A stretch of DNA of 29,329 bases from Pleurobrachia bachei (lineage: Eukaryota > Ctenophora > Tentaculata > Cydippida > Pleurobrachiidae): assembly GCA_000695325.1 (NCBI GenBank), contig AVPN01000895.1, forward strand, positions 1 to 29,329. The letters run 5' to 3'. Shown here piece by piece: positions 1-9,200 of this stretch (within the stretch, counting starts at the first letter, position 1; the number at the start of each line of letters is the position of its first letter). The notes under the pieces were generated by a model, which was not told the origin of the DNA, did no database searches, and worked only from the letters and a program-made list of their open reading frames with translations. The position numbers and the translations under genes are program-made.

Positions 1-57
1 GGTGGAGGGGGAGGGGTGGAGGGTGGAGGGGGAGGGGTGGGTCGGTGGAGGGCATGG
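1..57. repeat. G-rich (GGTGGAGGG)n tract
   Basis: Imperfect short tandem repeat of GGTGGAGGG/GGAGGGG type at the left edge. It lies just past the donor of BHMT exon 3, so it is intronic and C-rich in the sense of that gene. The runs of three to four G on the plus strand could form G-quadruplexes; this is inference only. Confidence 0.75.
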
Positions 58-73
58 AAGGATGTTAACCTAC

Positions 74-3000
74 CTCACTGATCATCAGATCCACTTTATA
101 ATCCTTGAACACTTGCAACTGTTTTCTCACTTCAGCCTTCACCTTCTCCTTATCCCGGGTGGTGAGGTAAGCTGGAATCTGTCCGACTCCCCCTGCAATT
201 AGGCAACCTGCTGGTTTGGCTACACTACCCGCAATCTCACACGCCGCAGCATTCACCTTGTAAACCTGGGTGTTGAAGTTGAGTTGTTCTATAACTAAGA
301 TAGAACAATCTATATTGGAACAACTTATACAGTATGACATAATATCCCTTCACAATCCCCTAATTATTGCACCTCAGGTATATGTAATGAGAATCGGATT
401 AGAATATCCGGCTTACCCCGTATTGACCAGCGTGGTTTCCCCGATTAGATAACTTACCCCGTATTGTCCAGCGTGATTTCCCCGATTAGATAACTTACCC
501 CGTATTGGCCAGCGTGGAGATTAGATAACTTACCCCGTATTGTCCAGCGTGGTTTCCCCGATTAGATAACTTACCCCGTATTGGCCAGCGTGATTTCCCC
601 GATTAGATAACTTACCCCGTATTGGCCAGCGTGATTTCCCCGATTAGATAACTTACCCCGTATTGGCCAGCGTGATTTCCCCGATTAGATAACTTACCCC
701 GTATTGGCCAGCGTGATTTCCCCGATTAGATAACTTACCCCGTATTGGCCAGCGTGATTTCCCCGATTAGATAACTTACCCCGTATTGGCCAGCGTGATT
801 TCCCCGATTAGATATCCCCGATTAGATAGCTTACCCCGTATTGGCCAGCGTGGTTTCCCCGATTAGATAGCTTACCCCGTATTGGCCAGCGTGGTTTCCC
901 CGATTAGATAGCTTACCCCGTATTGGCCAGCGTGGTTTCCCCGATTAGATAGCTTACCCCGTATTGGCCAGCGTGGTTTCCCCGATTAGATAGCTTACCC
1001 CGTATTGGCCAGCGTGGTTTCCCCGATTAGATAGCTTACCCCGTATTGGCCAGCGTGGTTTCCCCGATTAGATAGCTTACCCCGTATTGGCCAGCGTGGT
1101 TTCCCCGATTAGATAGCTTACCCCGTATTGGCCAGCGTGGTTTCCCCGATTAGATAGCTTACCCCGTATTGGCCAGCGTGGTTTCCCCGATTAGATAGCT
1201 TACCCCGTATTGGCCAGCGTGGTTTCCCCGATTAGATAGCTTACCCCGTATTGGCCAGCGTGGTTTCCCCGATTAGATAGCTTACCCCGTATTGGCCAGC
1301 GTGGTTTCCCCGATTAGATAGCTTACCCCGTATTGGCCAGCGTGGTTTCCCCGATTAGATAGCTTACCCCGTATTGGCCAGCGTGGTTTCCCCGATTAGA
1401 TAGCTTACCCCGTATTGGCCAGCGTGGTTTCCCCGATTAGATAGCTTACCCCGTATTGGCCAGCGTGGTTTCCCCGATTAGATAGCTTACCCCGTATTGG
1501 CCAGCGTGGTTTCCCCGATTAGATAGCTTACCCCGTATTGGCCAGCGTGGTTTCCCCGATTAGATAGCTTACCCCGTATTGGCCAGCGTGGTTTCCCCGA
1601 TTAGATAGCTTACCCCGTATTGGCCAGCGTGGTTTCCCCGATTAGATAGCTTACCCCGTATTGGCCAGCGTGGTTTCCCCGATTAGATAGCTTACCCCGT
1701 ATTGGCCAGCGTGGTTTCCCCGATTAGATAGCTTACCCCGTATTGGCCAGCGTGGTTTCCCCGATTAGATAGCTTACCCCGTATTGGCCAGCGTGGTTTC
1801 CCCGATTAGATAGCTTACCCCGTATTGGCCAGCGTGGTTTCCCCGATTAGATAGCTTACCCCGTATTGGCCAGCGTGGTTTCCCCGATTAGATAGCTTAC
1901 CCCGTATTGGCCAGCGTGGTTTCCCCGATTAGATAGCTTACCCCGTATTGGCCAGCGTGGTTTCCCCGATTAGATAGCTTACCCCGTATTGGCCAGCGTG
2001 GTTTCCCCGATTAGATAGCTTACCCCGTATTGGCCAGCGTGGTTTCCCCGATTAGATAGCTTACCCCGTATTGGCCAGCGTGGTTTCCCCGATTAGATAG
2101 CTTACCCCGTATTGGCCAGCGTGGTTTCCCCGATTAGATAGCTTACCCCGTATTGGCCAGCGTGGTTTCCCCGATTAGATAGCTTACCCCGTATTGGCCA
2201 GCGTGGTTTCCCCGATTAGATAGCTTACCCCGTATTGGCCAGCGTGGTTTCCCCGATTAGATAGCTTACCCCGTATTGGCCAGCGTGGTTTCCCCGATTA
2301 GATAGCTTACCCCGTATTGGCCAGCGTGGTTTCCCCGATTAGATAGCTTACCCCGTATTGGCCAGCGTGGTTTCCCCGATTAGATAGCTTACCCCGTATT
2401 GGCCAGCGTGGTTTCCCCGATTAGATAGCTTACCCCGTATTGGCCAGCGTGGTTTCCCCGATTAGATAGCTTACCCCGTATTGGCCAGCGTGGTTTCCCC
2501 GATTAGATAGCTTACCCCGTATTGGCCAGCGTGGTTTCCCCGATTAGATAGCTTACCCCGTATTGGCCAGCGTGGTTTCCCCGATTAGATAGCTTACCCC
2601 GTATTGGCCAGCGTGGTTTCCCCGATTAGATAGCTTACCCCGTATTGGCCAGCGTGGTTTCCCCGATTAGATAGCTTACCCCGTATTGGCCAGCGTGGTT
2701 TCCCCGATTAGATAGCTTACCCCGTATTGGCCAGCGTGGTTTCCCCGATTAGATAGCTTACCCCGTATTGGCCAGCGTGGTTTCCCCGATTAGATAGCTT
2801 ACCCCGTATTGGCCAGCGTGGTTTCCCCGATTAGATAGCTTACCCCGTATTGGCCAGCGTGGTTTCCCCGATTAGATAGCTTACCCCGTATTGGCCAGCG
2901 TGGTTTCCCCGATTAGATAGCTTACCCCGTATTGGCCAGCGTGGTTTCCCCGATTAGATAGCTTACCCCGTATTGGCCAGCGTGGTTTCCCCGATTAGAT

Positions 3001-5255
3001 AGCTTACCCCGTATTGGCCAGCGTGGTTTCCCCGATTAGATAGCTTACCCCGTATTGGCCAGCGTGGTTTCCCCGATTAGATAGCTTACCCCGTATTGGC
3101 CAGCGTGGTTTCCCCGATTAGATAGCTTACCCCGTATTGGCCAGCGTGGTTTCCCCGATTAGATAGCTTACCCCGTATTGGCCAGCGTGGTTTCCCCGAT
3201 TAGATAGCTTACCCCGTATTGGCCAGCGTGGTTTCCCCGATTAGATAGCTTACCCCGTATTGGCCAGCGTGGTTTCCCCGATTAGATAGCTTACCCCGTA
3301 TTGGCCAGCGTGGTTTCCCCGATTAGATAGCTTACCCCGTATTGGCCAGCGTGGTTTCCCCGATTAGATAGCTTACCCCGTATTGGCCAGCGTGGTTTCC
3401 CCGATTAGATAGCTTACCCCGTATTGGCCAGCGTGGTTTCCCCGATTAGATAGCTTACCCCGTATTGGCCAGCGTGGTTTCCCCGATTAGATAGCTTACC
3501 CCGTATTGGCCAGCGTGGTTTCCCCGATTAGATAGCTTACCCCGTATTGGCCAGCGTGGTTTCCCCGATTAGATAGCTTACCCCGTATTGGCCAGCGTGG
3601 TTTCCCCGATTAGATAGCTTACCCCGTATTGGCCAGCGTGGTTTCCCCGATTAGATAGCTTACCCCGTATTGGCCAGCGTGGTTTCCCCGATTAGATAGC
3701 TTACCCCGTATTGGCCAGCGTGGTTTCCCCGATTAGATAGCTTACCCCGTATTGGCCAGCGTGGTTTCCCCGATTAGATAGCTTACCCCGTATTGGCCAG
3801 CGTGGTTTCCCCGATTAGATAGCTTACCCCGTATTGGCCAGCGTGGTTTCCCCGATTAGATAGCTTACCCCGTATTGGCCAGCGTGGTTTCCCCGATTAG
3901 ATAGCTTACCCCGTATTGGCCAGCGTGGTTTCCCCGATTAGATAGCTTACCCCGTATTGGCCAGCGTGGTTTCCCCGATTAGATAGCTTACCCCGTATTG
4001 GCCAGCGTGGTTTCCCCGATTAGATAGCTTACCCCGTATTGGCCAGCGTGGTTTCCCCGATTAGATAGCTTACCCCGTATTGGCCAGCGTGGTTTCCCCG
4101 ATTAGATAGCTTACCCCGTATTGGCCAGCGTGGTTTCCCCGATTAGATAGCTTACCCCGTATTGGCCAGCGTGGTTTCCCCGATTAGATAGCTTACCCCG
4201 TATTGGCCAGCGTGGTTTCCCCGATTAGATAGCTTACCCCGTATTGGCCAGCGTGGTTTCCCCGATTAGATAGCTTACCCCGTATTGGCCAGCGTGGTTT
4301 CCCCGATTAGATAGCTTACCCCGTATTGGCCAGCGTGGTTTCCCCGATTAGATAGCTTACCCCGTATTGGCCAGCGTGGTTTCCCCGATTAGATAGCTTA
4401 CCCCGTATTGGCCAGCGTGGTTTCCCCGATTAGATAGCTTACCCCGTATTGGCCAGCGTGGTTTCCCCGATTAGATAGCTTACCCCGTATTGGCCAGCGT
4501 GGTTTCCCCGATTAGATAGCTTACCCCGTATTGGCCAGCGTGGTTTCCCCGATTAGATAGCTTACCCCGTATTGGCCAGCGTGGTTTCCCCGATTAGATA
4601 GCTTACCCCGTATTGGCCAGCGTGGTTTCCCCGATTAGATAGCTTACCCCGTATTGGCCAGCGTGGTTTCCCCGATTAGATAGCTTACCCCGTATTGGCC
4701 AGCGTGGTTTCCCCGATTAGATAGCTTACCCCGTATTGGCCAGCGTGGTTTCCCCGATTAGATAGCTTACCCCGTATTGGCCAGCGTGGTTTCCCCGATT
4801 AGATAGCTTACCCCGTATTGGCCAGCGTGGTTTCCCCGATTAGAAAGTTTGTCTTCGCTCCCGTAGTAGGTGTATGCCTGACAGACGTCACTTCCGGCTC
4901 TAACAAACTCCGTGTGAAGTTGCCTTACAGCCTGGGGTGGAAAGGTGGTGAGATTAAATCAATTGTTTTTTACACAATCCTTTTTGCATTCCCTCACTCG
5001 AACCTCGCCCAAAACCTGCAACACACACATTATGCAGTGTGCATTGCAATATATCAGCCATTTAGACGTCATGACGCTTCAAAGTTGCAAAGATCGGAAG
5101 AGAAAAAACGCAACCTCGGGGTGTTCAATAACAGCTTCCGGAGTCCAGGGTCCAGCCTTCACAACTCCCCGTTTCTCAAGAGCAAACACAAAACCACCAT
5201 CCCCAATAACAGGACCCTGGTCAAGGCGCTCCAAAAATGTCTGAAAGGGGTTCAT
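74..5255 (-). CDS. BHMT: betaine-homocysteine S-methyltransferase (BHMT), first three coding exons, 5' partial gene
   Basis: BHMT is a cytosolic zinc enzyme that moves a methyl group from betaine to homocysteine, giving dimethylglycine and methionine. Exon 1 (5255-5115, 47 codons) starts [14 protein letters not shown] and carries the family's substrate-binding signature [13 protein letters not shown], then KAGPWTPEA and EHPE. Exon 2 (4931-4812, 40 codons) reads [16 protein letters not shown] to [16 protein letters not shown]. Exon 3 (265-74, 64 codons) reads [27 protein letters not shown] and ends VDLMISE. All introns are phase 0 with GT-AG ends; the exon 1 donor (GTTGCG) is weak and the exon 2 donor is GTAAGC. 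The order matches vertebrate BHMT from its N-terminus to about residue 125. The zinc-binding cysteines lie in later exons beyond the left edge. I chose the ATG at 5255 because it fits the family's start; an in-frame ATG at 5309 would add 18 unlike residues. Intron 1 is 183 bp, but intron 2 is about 4.5 kb and almost wholly a tandem array. Confidence 0.9.
413..4844 (-). repeat. 41-bp minisatellite made of BHMT exon 2 end plus 5' splice site, about 108 units
   Basis: Read on the minus strand, each unit is the 33 nt coding [11 protein letters not shown] (last 11 codons of exon 2) joined to the intron start GTAAGCTA, 41 nt in all. The authentic junction is the rightmost copy (4808-4844). From 831 to 4807 there are exactly 97 units of 41 bp that look identical to the eye. 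From 413 to 830 there are ten more: eight full-length ones with scattered base changes, one of 35 bp at 495 and one of 55 bp at 776 with an internal partial copy. A degenerate remnant precedes it at about 391-412. The short match TCTAATCGGGG at each end of the unit shows where the copying joint lies. All but the remnant keep a GT donor after GGG. Reading past the true donor meets TAA in the next unit. Confidence 0.97.
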
Positions 5256-6018
5256 AGAACAAAAACAGTGTAATGGTACTAAATCAATTATTTGAAGCTT
5301 TGAGAACACTGTGTCTCAACAAGAAAATGTTGGGCTTAAAAAGGGATTTTGCTAGCTTTATAATCATATAATGGCCTTACCCCCTTCGATCGCGGATCGG
5401 TAGCCATCGAAACTTTTAAAATATAGAACTAGCAGTTGCAGAAGAAAATAGAGAAACTCTGAAATGATTTGCAGACAAATGGATCGTGTCCTTTATATCG
5501 TAGCTAGATAAATAAACAAAGTCGGACGTGATGATTGAAGGTTTAATTTCTGCATAAAGAGTGAAGACTCGTTTAGGAGTAACGCAAGACCCGTGTGTCC
5601 AATCTTCCCTCGTTCACAGTATCAATAGGGGTGCTCTCAGAGGAGAATCAGGAACTTCCGAAGAAGCTGCATGAATCAGATTGGATCGCTCAGAGGGGAT
5701 CGTGGCGCCAGACTGTCATTTCTGGGGGCAGTCTAATATTTGCTTTCTGCAGTATTCAAATCCGACACTCAAATTCAATTCCAGTATATATTTCTGGGCC
5801 GTTATAGCCATGATTACTGCAGAATGCAGATTAGAGGAATAACTTGTTCAATGTTGTTTTTGAAAAAAGAATATAAACCGGTTAGTGTGTCTACAGTGTC
5901 ACGTGACTTATGACGTCACAGTTCACGTGATATGCCCATATATGGTGGTGCAACGCTTAGCTCTGAAATCTGGTCCCAAATGGTCTGACATTACTACTCC
6001 CCTTCTTGTTTCTGTCAG
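5256..6018. other. intergenic region between head-to-head BHMT and EEF2K
   Basis: No exon of either gene is visible here apart from the regulatory cluster described separately. I looked on the plus strand for the missing eEF2K kinase exons (the EPVDRDVYFEDVRLQ-like and NSGFVRDDN-like motifs of the family) and found none. Short open frames at 5595-5807 and 5885-6070 have no recognisable content. A BHMT 5' UTR is expected just above 5255, but its start cannot be placed. Confidence 0.6.
5898..5945. promoter_or_regulatory. E-box / CRE / E-box / CArG cluster
   Basis: Within 48 bp lie GTCACGTGAC (5898-5907, ten-base palindrome of the bHLH-ZIP/CLEAR type), TGACGTCA (5911-5918, full CRE palindrome bound by CREB/ATF), TCACGTGA (5923-5930, second E-box) and CCATATATGG (5936-5945, perfect CArG box bound by SRF/MADS factors). 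Four perfect palindromic sites this close together are unlikely by chance. The cluster sits between divergent genes, about 640 bp upstream of the BHMT start codon and 257 bp before the first visible EEF2K exon, so a shared promoter or enhancer is a reasonable inference. Factor binding is not shown by sequence alone. Confidence 0.55.
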
Positions 6019-6201
6019 GTGTAGGGGATGTTTACACCCTGCCAATCTTCATGACTCCTCTTGTCCCTAAAAGACTCCCAACTCCCTTTCAGGTGTTGGT
6101 GATATTTACACTGATCCTCAGATCCACACCTTCACCAACCCTCCTCTTCTCCCTAAAACTTGACTCCCAATATCCCGACCAACCCTCCCATCTTATTTCA
6201 G
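6017..6201 (+). repeat. two upstream partial copies of the EEF2K splice acceptor and exon start
   Basis: The join of pyrimidine tract, AG and exon start that opens the real exon at 6202 is present twice more just upstream, with exon-like starts at 6019 and 6093 (spacings 74 and 109 bp). The copy at 6093 codes GVGDIYTDPQIHT, the same 13 residues as the real exon, then runs into intron-like sequence and a stop. The copy at 6019 codes the decayed form GVGDVYTLP. The intervening TCTCCCTAAAA/GACTCCCAA tracts are also shared, so the unit included the intron end. Confidence 0.85.
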
Positions 6202-9200
6202 GTGTAGGGGATATTTACACTGATCCCCAAATCCACACATACGACGGTATGGGATACGGATCTGGTAACTTGTCTACCCAAGGGATGGCACTCTTTTTCA
6301 ACAGTCACCGGTGTAATGTGGTCTGTGATAGGCTGAACCTCAGCAAGTTTGATCTTACAAAGAAGGAGAAGAAGAGGACGCTGACGATTGGGGATGGTGT
6401 TACTTGTTTCAGTAAGTCTGAAAGACTTGTACTGTTTCACTGCTTTCTCGCACTCACACTATCTACCTTTCTCTCTCGATTACCGATCGGTAGAAAACTA
6501 GAATCTGAACATAAGTCTGTTTATTTTCGAGGGCGCAATCAGACGAAGTATTATCTTTTTGCGGCACATTATTTTAGATCCGTAGAACTAATATTGAGTG
6601 TTCTAGAGCAATTATATGTAGGTAGTGTATTGGTTTTTATCCGGTCAGGCATAATATAATATGTGAGCATATAATTCACATAGTGATATATATGAGTGTC
6701 TGTCTATCATGGCGTGTATAACCGTACAGACAGACGTTCTTTCTCGAAGGACATGCATAGACACGAAGTCGAATGTCCATTACCCTAGCTCTTTCTTGGA
6801 CTTATTATATCTCTCTCTGTGACTCTTCCGTAGAATACCTATATCGGGAACTTTGATCTTCGAAAATAATTATGGTTTCCCAAACAAACATATTTAAATC
6901 CCTGTGCTGGGTGTCGGGTGATTTTCCATAAGAACGCTAATTCAAATTTCCTTGTTTTTTTCTTATTCCTTCCCTCACCAGCATGAAATTTTATATGTAG
7001 ACACAAAAGCACATTAGCTTATAAGGACACATAAACTCATTAGGACACAAGGAAGTAACCTAAAAATGGGGTGTATACACTTTTCCAAAATCGCGTGCGT
7101 CGCACAAAAACGACAGTGGTAGACTCTAAAATCCTGCTATGTCGGAGATGATGCAGCCGTTTGTACATCTATGAAGATAGGACCCTCACATTTTGCACAG
7201 ATCTTATTCAAAGTGTGTATACTTGTCCTGACGCGGGAATTTGAAATCAGACGTCCCGTTCTTGAGATAATTTTTGAAACTTTTGAACCAGTGCTCAAAT
7301 CGAAAAACCCCCACGGTGGACATTGGCCAGCGGGTTGAATATGAACTATACCAAGTTTCATTGAGATCGGTGAAGAGATGAACTCAGAAAAGCGTCTTTT
7401 CTTCCACACGTATTTCTATTGTCTCGCGAGACGTCTACCTGTGTTTACAAGCGCGCTCACAAAGCGGGGTTCGGCGCCAACAAGCGCCAAAGAAGCGGGC
7501 CGCGATTTGCTAACTCTGGAACCGGTGGGACTAGAGAGAAAATGAGGACAGTTTTGAAAACTAGAGTTCGAGCGAAGAAAGATACGATAGGAATCGAAGC
7601 GCTGTCTCGCGCTATAAGAAAAAGTGTATACAGCCTACTAAGTTTTGTTCTAGATGTTCTAGAACAAACTGATGACACGTCATTGCCGTAGCCATAGGTT
7701 ATTATCATATTTATTGGACTGTGAAGTCTCTAAACCACACTCTCACTTGCCTAACTAGACCCCATTTCCCGTGCTCCGCTCTTTTTTAACCAAAATAAAA
7801 TGGGTTTGAACAAAACACAATCTCCCACTCACAGGAAGTGATTCTTACAGCTCGGACGGAGATGCAGCCTTTAGTTATGAAAATGAGAATGTGTTTAACG
7901 ACAGTGGTATAGAGGACTCTGTTGGCAAGGTAATTAATATTAATTAGCTAATTAATGTTAACTAGGCAATTAATCTTAATTAAACATATTTATAGAGTTC
8001 AAACACATCTTGATGATCGAGACCTGTCATTGAACCGTCATTATAGTCGGATTTGGCATAATTGGCGATGGAAAAATTGGTTTTTAATGTTCAGTATGAT
8101 TATTTATTCTTAACTCTACATAATTCCATACAGGGTAATGTATGTTCGCTTTAAAATGTTCGCTATGAATAACCTCTTTACTCAAATTAATTTCTCACAG
8201 GGCAACAGTGCTGTGAGGATCCCTAAGATCAGGCTCCCCTCCAGTACCCTTGAGATAGATGAACACAGTGGAGATCATCCCTGGGACACGGTAATAACAC
8301 TTTAGATCGTTTAGGTTTAAATATATCATTCCAATACTTTTCATTCGTTCCTGTCGTAACTTGTGTGCATGTGCCTAATTAGTACTTCTGACTCAGAAGT
8401 TCTAAGAGCTATAGATCTGACGATTTATACTGTATTCTGAAAGTGCATGATCTCTAACCACCACTACAGCACCCCCGCCGTACCTCTCAGAGCGAGCTAA
8501 ACAGATCACTACGGTACAATGTGAACAACTGCCGACCATCCTGTGTCGACATGGCCACACGAAGTAAGAGTAGAGAGGAGGGAGGGGTGGGGTCACCAGT
8601 AACTGATCAACTGAAACAGGATGTGGATCCGGAGCTGGAGAGGGCTACCATTTTAGGACAGGTTAGTAAATCATCATAATACATATGGGTATAGTCTGTA
8701 GAGTTAATACATAGCTAGCTCCTTCCGGATTTATCATGATACAACTAGCAGTAGCTGTTATAACCTTATGCCTCTCTCTATCCCTGGGGAATTGGTTGAT
8801 CGACCTAATAATATCATTGATATAGAGACTATGGTATTATTAGCCATTACATGCCATTATGCTGCGAATAGAGTAATTGATTGGTACATACGTAGATAGA
8901 TAAGATATAATTATTGGCGTGCGGCCAATATTGAGTACATGCAGACTGTGCTGCCTTGAATCGTGATGACAGGACAGTGCAGAATGTACACTGCCTGCTT
9001 TACAACTGTGTGTGAGTGTGTCTGTAATTTACTCTCAAAGTCATTACCCTCCGAATGACTAATGACTCCCAACCTCTAACTAACTCCTGTCCCTGCTACC
9101 ACTTCAACCCCCTCTCCCTCTCAGATTCAGTTTGACCTACCACTAACAAGTAACAACCCCTCCCCTCTCCCTCTCAGATCCATTTTGACCTCGCAGTATA

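Noticed and set aside
413-4844. CRISPR-like regular array
   Set aside because: Units abut with no variable spacers, the host is an animal, and the unit is explained as exon end plus splice donor.
7419-7708. Short open frames on both strands in an EEF2K intron
   Set aside because: No recognisable protein, overlapping on both strands, inside an intron.
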